Assembly (NCBI RefSeq): GCF_002210165.1
Contig: NZ_AQQP01000020.1
Location: 1-57,446 of the forward strand
DNA: 57,446 bases
Direction: 5' to 3'
From: Phaeobacter sp. 22II1-1F12B
GTDB lineage: Bacteria > Pseudomonadota > Alphaproteobacteria > Rhodobacterales > Rhodobacteraceae
This document shows positions 1-8,686 of this stretch, in pieces. A program made the position numbers and the translations under genes. The first letter of the stretch is position 1; the number at the start of each line of letters is the position of its first letter. The notes below the pieces were generated by a model. It was not told the origin of the DNA, did not search any database, and worked only from the letters and a program-made list of their open reading frames with translations.

Positions 1-29
1 TCGCCGCGACCGTCATCTACTGGCTGTGA
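1..29 (+). CDS. Possible 3' end of a gene cut by the window edge
   Basis: From base 3 an open frame reads AATVIYWL and stops at TGA 27-29, which resembles the last hydrophobic residues of a membrane protein. Only eight codons are visible, so the product cannot be named. It may be chance. Confidence 0.15.
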
Positions 30-202
30 AACTCAATGAGTCCAGAGCCTAAGGGCTAGGGCCAAAGACAAAGAATGGTGCTTTGGGGCGAGTCACCGAT
101 GCCAGCCCATGCCGTCGGGTACGAACAACCATGCGTTCGGGTTCTACTTGGCCCAACGTTTAATTTTTTGGGCTACGAAACCCTGAACCAGATGGAATAA
201 CG

Positions 203-429
203 ATGACCGACGAGAGAATGGCGCTGTTCGTCTGACCAAAAAGCAGGCCGAAAGGGATCTGGTGCGCGAGATGCTGGCCTATGCGGCCGCCCGGATCATG
301 GAGGTGGAAGTGGAACTGCGCACCGGCGCCGCGAACGGCACGCGGTCACCGCTGCGCGAGGTTCAGCGTATTGGATACCGGGAATGGGACAGGGATGTGC
401 TTGTCGGCACCGCGGCGTCAGGCAAATAG
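203..429 (+). pseudogene. Possible frameshifted small hypothetical gene
   Basis: An ATG at 203 opens a frame (MTDERMALFV) that stops after ten codons. The neighbouring frame reads on from about 214 as ENGAVRLTKKQAERDLVREM, a charged helix-like sequence, and ends with VLVGTAASGK at TAG 427-429. One indel near 215-230 would join the two into a protein of about 75 residues. I do not recognise a family. The end overlaps the convergent DUF6629 gene by 12 bases. The rest of 30-417 shows no convincing gene. Confidence 0.25.
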
Positions 430-1104
430 TTCAGGGCACTCACGGGCGCATTTATTAGTCAGGATAATGTAGACCAGATGCAGCGTTGCGAGACCCGCCA
501 GCAGGCAGAAAAACGAAATATATGCGAATTGCAGGAAGGCGATATCGACCACGATCACCGCCCCCAGCGTCAGGGCGAAATGGCGCATGTGTTTGTAATG
601 CGACAGCGCTGGCGGGAGGGTGATAAGGGTCACATAGATTGTATTGGTCAGCCAGCGTGGCATCATGAAATCCAGCCACATGGATTTTTCATAGGCCAGA
701 GACTGATTGTTGACCTCGACCACGACCATGCTGCTGTTCAGCCCGTGCGGGATGTAGAGCAACAGCCCGAAGGCCAGCCCGATCAGCGCCATGAGGCGGA
801 ACAACCGCTTGCGCGGACTGTCATCCGGTTCAAGCACGTAGACCGAGAACGGCACCCAGATCGGCCACATGAACCATGTGAAGAAGATGAAACCCATCGC
901 CCCCCACAAGACCGTCAGGGGATCGTTTCCGTTCATGCCGACCCAGACGAAGCCCTCGGTGAACTGCTGCAGTCCGGCAAAAAGCGGCATCAGGGCAAGC
1001 GGGAGATAGCGTTTGTTGCGCCGCCAAGCCACAATTGAAATGGCCGTGCCGCCGCCAACAAGAAAAACACTGGCGGCAAAGCTGACTTGAGCGGACAGGC
1101 ACAT
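418..1104 (-). CDS. DUF6629 family integral membrane protein, copy 1
   Basis: A protein of 228 residues beginning MCLSAQVSFAASV, the typical start of DUF6629 proteins. It is almost entirely hydrophobic, with about seven predicted membrane segments, and has conserved polar stretches such as FTEGFVWVGMNGND and a Cys-containing tail (NKCARECPELFA). The ATG at 1104 is preferred over upstream ATGs because AGAGGGA lies just before it. The function of the family is unknown. A near-identical paralogue lies at 27878-28564; the visible differences are mostly conservative (PFSV/PYSV, VEVNN/VEINN). It is divergent from the complex I-like operon, with a 256-base gap holding that operon's promoter. Confidence 0.85.
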   Translation of the reverse strand: MCLSAQVSFAASVFLVGGGTAISIVAWRRNKRYLPLALMPLFAGLQQFTEGFVWVGMNGNDPLTVLWGAMGFIFFTWFMWPIWVPFSVYVLEPDDSPRKRLFRLMALIGLAFGLLLYIPHGLNSSMVVVEVNNQSLAYEKSMWLDFMMPRWLTNTIYVTLITLPPALSHYKHMRHFALTLGAVIVVDIAFLQFAYISFFCLLAGLATLHLVYIILTNKCARECPELFA

Positions 1105-1232
1105 TTGACTTCCCTCTGTCATGTTTGTTCGGATCGTCAATCATGCAACGCTAAATCACCGGCCACCCAATTGGAAGAAACCAATTGGAGACCTGTGTTC
1201 TTGAAGTCCCAAGCCCGGAATTTTCGGAGAGC

Positions 1233-1260
1233 TGTAATAATCCGTTGCGCGCAGCGTCTT
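1233..1260 (+). promoter_or_regulatory. ECF-type promoter of the complex I-like operon
   Basis: TGTAAT at 1233-1238 and CGTCTT at 1255-1260 are separated by exactly 16 bases, about 100 bases before the nuoA-like start. The same two blocks with the same spacing occur before six other transcription units in the window, including an ECF sigma gene. The architecture fits ECF promoters (AAC-type -35, CGTC-type -10). Assignment to a particular sigma factor is inference. Confidence 0.75.
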
Positions 1261-1360
1261 AGCATAACGGCAGCATGGCCGCTGGCGTTGGTTTGATTGT
1301 GCCTTTCTGCTTAAACCCTTAACACTTTAGAGAGTCGAGCACACGAAGGAGGTAACACGG

Positions 1361-1723
1361 ATGAGCGAGCTTTCCCAATACGCGATCCTTTTCGGGCTGA
1401 GTGTCGGTGTGTTCGGTTTCGTGCTCAGCCTCTACGGGCTCGCCCGGGCCATCGGGCGCACGCGCTCGGAACCGGGCAAGGGCGTGCCCGCCACGGCCGG
1501 TACCTTGTCGCGCGATCCGGTCTGGGTCCGCTATCATGCGCGCTATGCCGGTTATGCGCTGCTGTTTCTGGCCTTTGATATGGAGATGGCGTTCATGTAT
1601 CCGTGGGCGGTCGTCTACCGCGAAGAAGGGCTGATCGCATTGCTCGACATGGGCGTTTTCCTCTCAATCCTGTTCCTGGGCCTGCTCTATGGCTGGAGCC
1701 AGGGCGCGTTGAGGCGGCAATGA
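1361..1723 (+). CDS. nuoA: NADH-quinone oxidoreductase subunit A-like protein
   Basis: A 120-residue membrane protein with three hydrophobic segments. The central stretch (RYAGYALLFLAFDMEMAFMYPWAVV) matches the NuoA/ND3 signature, including the acidic FDxE pair and the YPWA motif. In complex I this subunit sits at the junction of membrane and peripheral arms near the quinone cavity. AAGGAGGT lies 8 bases before the ATG. It is the first gene of a tightly packed operon; its TGA overlaps the ATG of the NuoB/NuoD fusion. The operon lacks the NADH-input genes, so the usual reaction cannot be assumed. Confidence 0.9.
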   Translation: MSELSQYAILFGLSVGVFGFVLSLYGLARAIGRTRSEPGKGVPATAGTLSRDPVWVRYHARYAGYALLFLAFDMEMAFMYPWAVVYREEGLIALLDMGVFLSILFLGLLYGWSQGALRRQ

Positions 1724-3600
1724 CCATAGCCGGGGCGCGAGAGGGCGCGATGTACGGGATCAGGCGGGCGGTCGCGGCGGCCATGGCGCGCGATCTGACG
1801 GCCTTTGTGCTGCCCGGCCCGTCTGTCGCGCGGTCGATGGGGATCGACCTTGCCAATGCGCACCTGCGGATTGTGGGCACCCCGCGCCATGCGAACGTGC
1901 TGATTATTGCGGGCCCCTTGGACGTAGGGCTGCGCGATGCGGCCGCCGTGGCCTATGCACAGATGCCGCGTCCGCGCACGATCCTTGCACTGGGCGCGGG
2001 CGACATCGCCCCGTTGCCCGATGCGGACGTCTCGGCACCACTGACACAGGCCGGGCTGCACTCTGAGTTGGCCGATCTGCGCCGCGTTGTCGCGGCAGGC
2101 GCGTTTCGCGCAAACACCGGGGAGTTTACCGCCGCCGCTCTTGAGGTGCGCGTGGAATACACCTGCCCAATGCATCCCGAGATTGTCCGCGACGCCCCCG
2201 GAGACTGCCCAAAATGCGGCATGACGCTGGTACCGCGCGAAACGGCGTCCAATGGACATGGTGGGCACGGTGGCCACGACATGCCCCGGGAGGACAGGCC
2301 AAACCCCGCCGATCACGCACATGCGGGCCACGCTCACGACGCGGGCGGGTCGGGGGCATACACTTGCCCGATGCACCCCGAGGTGATCAGCGACGCACCG
2401 GGCAAGTGCCCCAAATGCGGCATGAACCTGGTGAAGGCGGAGGAGGTGGAAAGCCACGGTCCCGGTCACGGTCACGGGCATGGCGGTCACGGCGGTCATG
2501 GCAAACAGCAGGACCATTCCGGCCACGATGGGCATGCCGGACATGGCGGCCACTCCAAGGCCACTATCGACGGGATCGAGCCGCATTTCATGTCGATGGT
2601 CGAACTGACAGAAGGCCAGCCGCGCAGCAGCGACGGGTTGCAGATGGACTGGATCGAGGTGCCGTTCGGGCCGTTCTTTCCCGGCCTGCCCGCAGGGCTG
2701 CGCCTGACCTTGACGCTGGACGGCGATACAGTGGCGGCCAGCGACGCCAGAAGCCTTGTGTGCAGGGCGGAGCTGGTGGATGGCCCGCAGATGACGGCAG
2801 GCGATTTCGTCGAGCGTCTGGCCGCGATGATGCCGCTCGGCCCGGTGGCCTATCGCACGCTGGCCTGCGCGGCGATCGAGGAGGCCGCGAGCGCCGACCC
2901 CGGCCAGGACGCGCGCCGTGGCCGCGCCGCCGCCGTGGAACGCGAGCGAATCGCCAGCCATCTGGGCTGGCTGGCCGAGTTCGGCACGCAGTCGGGGTTT
3001 CTCTGGCTCGCCGCGCGGGCCGGGGCGTTGCAATTGGCTGTTCAAGGCGCTGACATTGACGGGATCGCCGCGCAGGCCGGGGCGATCAGGGCGCTGATCC
3101 GCCGGGTCGAGACAGCGCCGCTGATGCGGATGCGGCTGGGACGCATCGCGCGCATCGGCACGGACGCCCCGGCCAGCGGCCCCGTGGACCGGGCGCGGGG
3201 TGGCGGGGCGGATGCCCGCACCGAAGACCCGACGCTGAAGGCCCTCGGGTTCGAGATGTGCGTCCGAGAGGGAGGGGATGCGCTGGCCCGGTTGCGCCTT
3301 CGCTGCGATGAGATCGCCCAGAGCCTCGACCTGATCGCGGCCGCCGGGAGGATTGCCGTGCCGCAGGTGCCGGATGTGGAAACGGTGTCGGGCGAGGGCG
3401 CGGCAACCATCGAAACACCGCGCGGCGCGGCGCGGCTGCGCGTGAAGCTGGCCAATGGCAAGGTGGTCGAGGCCGAGCTCGACACGCCGACAGACGTGAA
3501 CATCGCCCTTGTCGAAACGGTGACGGCGCAGCGGGAACTGGGCGATGCCTTGGCCGCTGTCGCCTCGCTCGACCTGTCGCCCTGGGAGGTGCGCGGATGA
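1720..3600 (+). CDS. NuoB-like / double heavy-metal-binding domain / NuoD-like fusion protein
   Basis: A 626-residue protein; the ATG at 1720 overlaps the nuoA stop (ATGA). Residues 1-145 resemble NuoB (HLRIVGTPRHANVLIIAG, then YAQMPRPRTILALGAGD), but the CC pair and the other N2-cluster cysteines are missing. Residues about 146-174 and 213-242 are two heavy-metal-binding domains (TCPMHPE ... CPKCGM), each followed by a His/Gly-rich linker. Residues about 290-626 resemble NuoD (GLRLTLTLDGD, RERIASHLGWLAEFG, ETPRGAARLRVKL, ending ASLDLSPWEVRG), without the quinone-site HxxxH near its start. The architecture suggests a peripheral stalk that senses or binds metal instead of carrying a 4Fe-4S cluster. 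Domain assignments rest on motifs; the function is unknown. Confidence 0.85.
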   Translation: MTIAGAREGAMYGIRRAVAAAMARDLTAFVLPGPSVARSMGIDLANAHLRIVGTPRHANVLIIAGPLDVGLRDAAAVAYAQMPRPRTILALGAGDIAPLPDADVSAPLTQAGLHSELADLRRVVAAGAFRANTGEFTAAALEVRVEYTCPMHPEIVRDAPGDCPKCGMTLVPRETASNGHGGHGGHDMPREDRPNPADHAHAGHAHDAGGSGAYTCPMHPEVISDAPGKCPKCGMNLVKAEEVESHGPGHGHGHGGHGGHGKQQDHSGHDGHAGHGGHSKATIDGIEPHFMSMVELTEGQPRSSDGLQMDWIEVPFGPFFPGLPAGLRLTLTLDGDTVAASDARSLVCRAELVDGPQMTAGDFVERLAAMMPLGPVAYRTLACAAIEEAASADPGQDARRGRAAAVERERIASHLGWLAEFGTQSGFLWLAARAGALQLAVQGADIDGIAAQAGAIRALIRRVETAPLMRMRLGRIARIGTDAPASGPVDRARGGGADARTEDPTLKALGFEMCVREGGDALARLRLRCDEIAQSLDLIAAAGRIAVPQVPDVETVSGEGAATIETPRGAARLRVKLANGKVVEAELDTPTDVNIALVETVTAQRELGDALAAVASLDLSPWEVRG

Positions 3601-4496
3601 GTATCGTTGTCGTCTTGCTGTCGCTCGCCGCAGGGGCCTACGCGTTGGCCGTCATCGAACGATGGGCCGTGCATGGGCACCTGAGCCTGACCGGTCCGGC
3701 CTGGGCCGCACTCGCGCTTTTGGGGCGGGAATCGCTGCTGGCGCGCAAATCCGACCGGTTGTTCTTTGAGCTTGGGCCGGTGCTGCTGTTGGTGGCGGGG
3801 CTGATGGCGGTGGCGGTGATCCCACTGGCGCCGGGGCTTATCATCACCGACCTGGCCACCGGGGCGCTGTTTCTGAACGCCGCGCTGGCCTATGTGCTGG
3901 TGGCGCTGATCATGGCGGGCTGGGGGCCGAACGGGGCCTACGCGATGATCGCGGGCTGGCGGTTCCTGGGCCAGTTCATCGCCTATGCGATGCTGATCGT
4001 GATGCCGATCACCGCCGTCGCCATGCGCGCGGAATCGCTCTCGACGGTTGAGATCGTCGCCTCGCAGGAACAACTCTGGAACGTGCTCTACCAGCCGATG
4101 GGGTTCATCCTCTTCGTCGTGGCGGCGATGGGGCTGGCCTGGCTGCCGCCGCTGGACCTGCCCGACGCGACCGGCGAATTGGCCGGAGGCGTCGAGGCCG
4201 AGTATACCGGCGTGCGGCTGGCTGTGCTGCGGCTGGCGCGGATGGTCATCATCCTGGCGCTGGCGGGGGCGACCGTGACCTTCTACCTGGGCGGCTGGCT
4301 TGGCCCGTGGCTGCCGGGCTGGGCCTGGAGCGCAATCAAGATCCTGGCCGTGGCGGCGGCCATGCTGAGTGTCGGGCGCTACATGCCGCGCATCCGCGAG
4401 GCGCGCTATCTGGCGCTCAGCTGGAAGCTGGGGATCTCGCTGGCGCTGGCCAATATCTTTGTCGTGGGCGTGATCGCGCTGGTGGTGCCGATATGA
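3597..4496 (+). CDS. nuoH: NADH-quinone oxidoreductase subunit H-like protein (divergent)
   Basis: A 299-residue multi-spanning membrane protein, shorter than usual NuoH (about 325-345). Recognisable NuoH landmarks are VIERW near the N-terminus, GWGPNGAYAMIAGWRFLGQFIAYAM in the middle, and LDLPDATGELAGGVEAEYTG, the counterpart of FDLPEAESELVAGYxxEYSG. The Glu of the usual ISYE motif reads A here, and the first cytoplasmic loop that helps form the quinone site is shortened. The start overlaps the fusion gene by four bases. Proton or quinone work by this subunit is uncertain. Confidence 0.85.
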   Translation: MSIVVVLLSLAAGAYALAVIERWAVHGHLSLTGPAWAALALLGRESLLARKSDRLFFELGPVLLLVAGLMAVAVIPLAPGLIITDLATGALFLNAALAYVLVALIMAGWGPNGAYAMIAGWRFLGQFIAYAMLIVMPITAVAMRAESLSTVEIVASQEQLWNVLYQPMGFILFVVAAMGLAWLPPLDLPDATGELAGGVEAEYTGVRLAVLRLARMVIILALAGATVTFYLGGWLGPWLPGWAWSAIKILAVAAAMLSVGRYMPRIREARYLALSWKLGISLALANIFVVGVIALVVPI

Positions 4497-5008
4497 CGGT
4501 TCAGATGATCTTTCTGGCGTTCTTCGGCGGCGCGGCGGTGTGGTTCGGCGTCGTCGTCTTTCGCACCCATTCGATGGTGCGCTCGGCGCTGGCGCTGCTG
4601 TTCTCGCAAACCGCGATCGGGGCGATGTTCCTGGTCATGCAGGCCGAGTTTCTGGGCGTGTTGCAGATCATGATGATGGCCACGGAAATGAGCGTTATGG
4701 CGATCTTCATGGTGATGTTCATGATGGATCCGGGCGGCATGGGCAAAATGGACATGACCCACCAGAAACGCCTGTCGCTCTGGGCCGGGGGCATCGGGCT
4801 GCTGGCCGCGCTGCTGCTGGTCTGGCTGCCCGATTGGGGTCCGGTCGCCCTGTCGGTGCCCGGTGCGCATGAACAGGCCGCCGATCTGGGGCGCGAATTG
4901 CTGGGCCGGTCGATGTTCATCTTCCAGTCGGCGGGGCTGACCATCCTGACGGCGATGATCGCGGCCACGATGGTGGCCATCGTCCCCAACGCGGAGCAGG
5001 GCAAATGA
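4493..5008 (+). CDS. nuoJ: NADH-quinone oxidoreductase subunit J-like protein
   Basis: A 171-residue, Met-rich membrane protein with five hydrophobic segments. Position between NuoH and NuoK, and the stretch LALLFSQTAIGAMFLVMQAEFLGVLQ, identify NuoJ/ND6. The middle carries many methionines (IMMMATEMSVMAIFMVMFMMDPGGMGKMDM), more than I would expect in ordinary NuoJ. The ATG at 4493 overlaps the nuoH TGA, indicating translational coupling; it also overlaps nuoK by four bases. Confidence 0.85.
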   Translation: MTVQMIFLAFFGGAAVWFGVVVFRTHSMVRSALALLFSQTAIGAMFLVMQAEFLGVLQIMMMATEMSVMAIFMVMFMMDPGGMGKMDMTHQKRLSLWAGGIGLLAALLLVWLPDWGPVALSVPGAHEQAADLGRELLGRSMFIFQSAGLTILTAMIAATMVAIVPNAEQGK

Positions 5009-5316
5009 TTGTGGAACTTCTGATCGCTCTCAGCGTCGGTGCGGGGCTGTTCGGTGTCGGGCTCTACGGCGCGCTGAGCCAGACCAACCTGGTGATGATC
5101 GTCATGGGGGTCGAACTGATCCTGGCCGCGGCCCTGGTCAACCTCGTGGCCTTCTGGCGTTACCTGCATCCCGACGAGCCTGCGGGTCAGATGTTCGTGC
5201 TGATCGTCATGGCGGTGATGGCGGTCGAGATGGCGGTGGCCTTCGGTATCGCCATCGCCCGGTTCCGGGTGCGCGGCTCGGTCGAGATGGAAGAAGCGCG
5301 CGAGTTGAAGGGATGA
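5005..5316 (+). CDS. nuoK: NADH-quinone oxidoreductase subunit K-like protein
   Basis: A 103-residue protein with three membrane helices, the normal NuoK/ND4L (MrpC-like) size. The two buried glutamates of the family are kept, in GVELILAAALVNL and in MAVEMAVAFGIAI. They belong to the central hydrophilic axis of complex I, so this part of the proton path looks intact. It overlaps both neighbours by four bases. Confidence 0.92.
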   Translation: MIVELLIALSVGAGLFGVGLYGALSQTNLVMIVMGVELILAAALVNLVAFWRYLHPDEPAGQMFVLIVMAVMAVEMAVAFGIAIARFRVRGSVEMEEARELKG

Positions 5317-7208
5317 CGATGCTGGCACTCACCCTCCTCGCGCCGCTTCTGGCGGGGCTTGCGGCGCTGGCCCTGCGCCGCGCACCCGAAGCGATTGCGC
5401 TGGCGGGCGTTGGCCTCGGGTTTCTGGCGGCGATGGCTGTTCTGGCGGGCGCGATTGCCGGCAATGCGGTGGAACTGGTCCTGCCGGGCCTGCCGCAGAT
5501 GCCGCTGCGGCTGGTCGCGACGGCGCTGACGGCGGTCATTTCGGCCATGGTGGCGACGGTGGCGGCCTGTGTGCTGGTCTATGCCGTGGGCTACATGCGC
5601 AGCGATCCCGAAAGGCCGCGCTTTTTCGGCATCCTGCTGCTGTTCGTCGCCGCGATGCAGGCGTTGGTGCTGGCGGGCGACTGGATCACCGTGCTGGCCG
5701 CGTGGGAATTGATCGGCTTTTCCAGCTATCTGCTGATCGGCTTCTGGCATGGCCGTGACGGCGTGCCCGGTGCCGCGACGCGGGCGTTTCTCTATACCCG
5801 CAGCGCCGATCTGGGGCTTTATCTGGGGATCTTCGTGCTGATCGGCTGGGCCGGCACCTCGGAGATCTCGGCCACGCTGGCCATCACCGGCTCACCGGCG
5901 CTGGTGGCCGGAGTGTTGTTGCTGGTCGGCGCCATGGGCAAATCGGCGCAGGTGCCGCTGCAGGACTGGTTGCAGCGCGCCATGGCCGGGCCGACGCCGG
6001 TTTCCGCGCTGCTGCATTCCGCGACGCTGGTGGCGACGGGGGCGATCCTGCTGATCCGGGTGGCGCCGATGTTGTCCGGCGGGGCTTTGCTGGCAATCGG
6101 GCTGGTGGGCGGCATAACGGCGGTCGTTGCCGGTCTGATCGCGCTGGCCGAGCGGGATCTGAAGCGGCTGCTGGCCGCCTCGACCTCCAGCCAGTACGGC
6201 CTGATGCTGCTGGCCATCGGCGCGGGCGTTCCGGTGGCGGCGCTGCTGCACCTGATCGCCCATGCGGCAATCAAGAGCACACTTTTTCTGGGGGCGGGTG
6301 TGTTCCAGCATGACCGCGACAGCACCGACATGGAGGCGGTCGCGGGCGCGGGCCGGTCAAGACCTCTGATCCTGACGGGTTTCGGCCTTGCCGCGCTGGC
6401 GCTGGCGGGCATCCCGCCGATGGCCGGGTTCTTTTCCAAGGACGCGATCCTTGCCGCCGCGCTGGCGGCCCCCGGTGCTGCGTGGCTGGCACCCCTGGCG
6501 CTGGCAGGCACGGTGCTGACCGGGGCCTATATGGCGCGGGCGCTGCGGGTGCTGTGGCAGGGCGAGGCCCAGCCCGTTCTGGGCAAGGGGAAGGGCTGGA
6601 TGGGTGCGGGCATGGCGGTGCTGACGGCGCTGGCGGCGGGGCTTGGGTTCGCCTTCACGCCGCTGGAACATCTGCTTGAGGCCGAACTGCCGCCGGAAGG
6701 AACCGCGATGATCCTCGGGCTTTTGGCGGCGCTGAGCGGCCTGGTGCTGGGCTGGTTCATCCAACCTGCCCGCCTGATGGGGCCGGTTCTGCCGATGGCG
6801 CAGCGCGGCTTTGCCGTCGCGGGCGGTATGGACGGGCTGGTGCTGCGCCCGTCGCTGGCTTTTGCCGCCGCCTGTGAAGGTTTCGAACGGCGTCTGCTGG
6901 CGTCGCAACTTGGCCTTGTGCGCATCCTGAGCCTTGGCACCGCATCCCGCGTCGACGCAGCCGACAATCGCCTATACGCCGCGACCCTCGATCTGGGCCG
7001 GTTGAACCTGCGCCTTGGCGACGGCGCCGAAAACGCCGACACCCATGGCATCGACGGGCTGATCTTCGGCCTTGTCGCCCGGACAATCGCCGCCGGCCGC
7101 CGCCTGCGCCTGCTGCAAAGCGGGCTGATCCACCGCGAACTCGCCCTGACAGTCATGGGCATTGCCGTCATCGCGGCGGTGCTGCTGATCTTACCGATGT
7201 CCTCCTGA
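5313..7208 (+). CDS. nuoL: NADH-quinone oxidoreductase subunit L-like (antiporter-type) protein
   Basis: A 631-residue protein of the NuoL/ND5/MrpA family with about 15-16 membrane segments. Landmarks are WELIGFSSYLLIGFW (the TM5 glutamate), GAMGKSAQVPLQDWLQRAMAGPTPVSALLHSATLV (the TM7 lysine region) and HLIAHAAIKSTLFLGAGV. The catalytic Glu/Lys pair of the antiporter fold is therefore present. The C-terminal part contains a longer soluble stretch before a last helix, consistent with the lateral helix of NuoL. It starts in a four-base overlap with nuoK and ends 17 bases before nuoM. Confidence 0.93.
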   Translation: MTMLALTLLAPLLAGLAALALRRAPEAIALAGVGLGFLAAMAVLAGAIAGNAVELVLPGLPQMPLRLVATALTAVISAMVATVAACVLVYAVGYMRSDPERPRFFGILLLFVAAMQALVLAGDWITVLAAWELIGFSSYLLIGFWHGRDGVPGAATRAFLYTRSADLGLYLGIFVLIGWAGTSEISATLAITGSPALVAGVLLLVGAMGKSAQVPLQDWLQRAMAGPTPVSALLHSATLVATGAILLIRVAPMLSGGALLAIGLVGGITAVVAGLIALAERDLKRLLAASTSSQYGLMLLAIGAGVPVAALLHLIAHAAIKSTLFLGAGVFQHDRDSTDMEAVAGAGRSRPLILTGFGLAALALAGIPPMAGFFSKDAILAAALAAPGAAWLAPLALAGTVLTGAYMARALRVLWQGEAQPVLGKGKGWMGAGMAVLTALAAGLGFAFTPLEHLLEAELPPEGTAMILGLLAALSGLVLGWFIQPARLMGPVLPMAQRGFAVAGGMDGLVLRPSLAFAAACEGFERRLLASQLGLVRILSLGTASRVDAADNRLYAATLDLGRLNLRLGDGAENADTHGIDGLIFGLVARTIAAGRRLRLLQSGLIHRELALTVMGIAVIAAVLLILPMSS

Positions 7209-7225
7209 AGAAAGACGACCCCGCC

Positions 7226-8686
7226 ATGCCCCTTCTCTCGATCTCCGTCTTTCTGCCGCTTCTTGGTGGCGTGCTGCTGATGGTCCTGCCAAACAAGTCG
7301 GCGCGCATCGCCCATGGCGTTTCCATCGCCACCACCGGGCTGACCTTCGTTGTGACGCTGGCGATCTGGGCGCGGGGCACGCTGCCGGACGGTTTCGCGC
7401 AGATCGAGGAAATCGCCTGGATCCCGGCCATTGGTGCCGCCTACCGGGTTGGCGTCGACGGGCTGAGCCTGCCGCTGATCCTGCTGACCTCGCTGCTGTT
7501 TTTCCTGTCGGCGATCTATGCGGCGCGGATCACCGACCGCCCGGCGGTCTTTGTCGCGCTGATGCTGATGCTGGAAACCGCGTCGATCGGCACCTTCGCG
7601 GCGCTGGACGCGCTCTTGTTCTACGTCTTCTTTGAAGTGTCGCTGGTCGGCATGTATTTCATGATCGTCGGCTGGGGCTATGAAGAGCGCCAGCGCGCCG
7701 GACTGATGTTCTTCATCTACACGCTGCTTGGCTCGCTGCCGCTTTTGCTGGCGATCATCGGGCTGTTTCTGGCCACGGGAAGTTTCGACATGCGTCTGTG
7801 GATCGAGACCCCGCCGCTGACCGGGCTGGCGGCGATGCTGGCGCTGATCGCGATGCTGTTCACCTTCGCGGTCAAGATCCCGTCCTTTCCGGTGCATACT
7901 TGGCTACCGGCCGCCCACGTGCAGGCCCCGACCGTGGGAAGCGTGATCCTGGCCGGCGTGATGCTGAAATTCGGCACATACGGCCTTGTGCGTTTCGCCT
8001 TACAGATGACGCCCGACGCCTTTGCGCAGGCCGGTCAGGTGGTGCTGGCCTTTGGCGTATTCAGCGCCCTTTACGGTGCCTTCGTGGCGCTGGCGCAGTC
8101 AGATCTGAAGAAGATGATCGCCTATACGTCGGTGAACCACATGGGCTATGTGGTGATCGGCGTCGCGGTGGCGGCGCTGACGCTGGACCCTGACTTGCGG
8201 GCGGTCGCGCTCAATGGTGCGACCTTGCAGATGGTCAGCCACGGCATCGTCACCGGGGCGTTGTTCTTTCTCGTCGGCATGTTGCAGTCGCGCGCCCACG
8301 AACGCGAAATGACCGCGTTCGGCGGGCTGCTGGGGCAGGTGCCATGGCTGGGCTGGGCCTTCGTGCTGTCGGCCTTTGCCTCGCTCGGGCTGCCGGGGTT
8401 GGCGCATTTCCCGGCTGAATTTCAGATCTTCCTGGCCACGCTGAATGCTCAGCCCTGGGCCATCGTGGCGATTATCGCCATTGTGGTGACGGCGGGGCTT
8501 TACCTGCGCGCGATCGCGGCGGTATTTCTGGGCGAGCCGAACGAGAAATGGGCGGCGATGCCCGATCTGGACCGCGGCGAGATGCAGGCCGTCGTGCCGC
8601 TGCTCATCCTCATCATCCTTATCGGGGTCGCGCCGTCCTGGTTGCTGGGCATGATCGACGCGACGATGCGGGCACTGCAATTCTAA
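7226..8686 (+). CDS. nuoM: NADH-quinone oxidoreductase subunit M-like (antiporter-type) protein
   Basis: A 486-residue membrane protein of the NuoM/ND4 family. FEVSLVGMYFMIVGWGYEER carries the TM5 glutamate. KIPSFPVHTWLPAAHVQAPTVGSVILAGVMLKFGTYGLVR is the hallmark TM7-TM8 region with its lysines, and KKMIAYTSVNHMGYVVIG follows. The length is normal. It begins 17 bases after nuoL and its TAA shares a base with the nuoN ATG. Confidence 0.94.
   Translation: MPLLSISVFLPLLGGVLLMVLPNKSARIAHGVSIATTGLTFVVTLAIWARGTLPDGFAQIEEIAWIPAIGAAYRVGVDGLSLPLILLTSLLFFLSAIYAARITDRPAVFVALMLMLETASIGTFAALDALLFYVFFEVSLVGMYFMIVGWGYEERQRAGLMFFIYTLLGSLPLLLAIIGLFLATGSFDMRLWIETPPLTGLAAMLALIAMLFTFAVKIPSFPVHTWLPAAHVQAPTVGSVILAGVMLKFGTYGLVRFALQMTPDAFAQAGQVVLAFGVFSALYGAFVALAQSDLKKMIAYTSVNHMGYVVIGVAVAALTLDPDLRAVALNGATLQMVSHGIVTGALFFLVGMLQSRAHEREMTAFGGLLGQVPWLGWAFVLSAFASLGLPGLAHFPAEFQIFLATLNAQPWAIVAIIAIVVTAGLYLRAIAAVFLGEPNEKWAAMPDLDRGEMQAVVPLLILIILIGVAPSWLLGMIDATMRALQF

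Noticed and set aside
478-1038. Long open frame opposite the DUF6629 gene
   Set aside because: It mirrors the DUF6629 coding strand, has low-complexity Arg/Gln/His composition and no family features; the same shadow appears opposite the second copy.
1603-1719. Longer start for the NuoB/NuoD fusion upstream of 1720
   Set aside because: It would overlap nuoA by 120 bases in another frame; the ATGA overlap at 1720 matches the coupling used by the rest of the operon.
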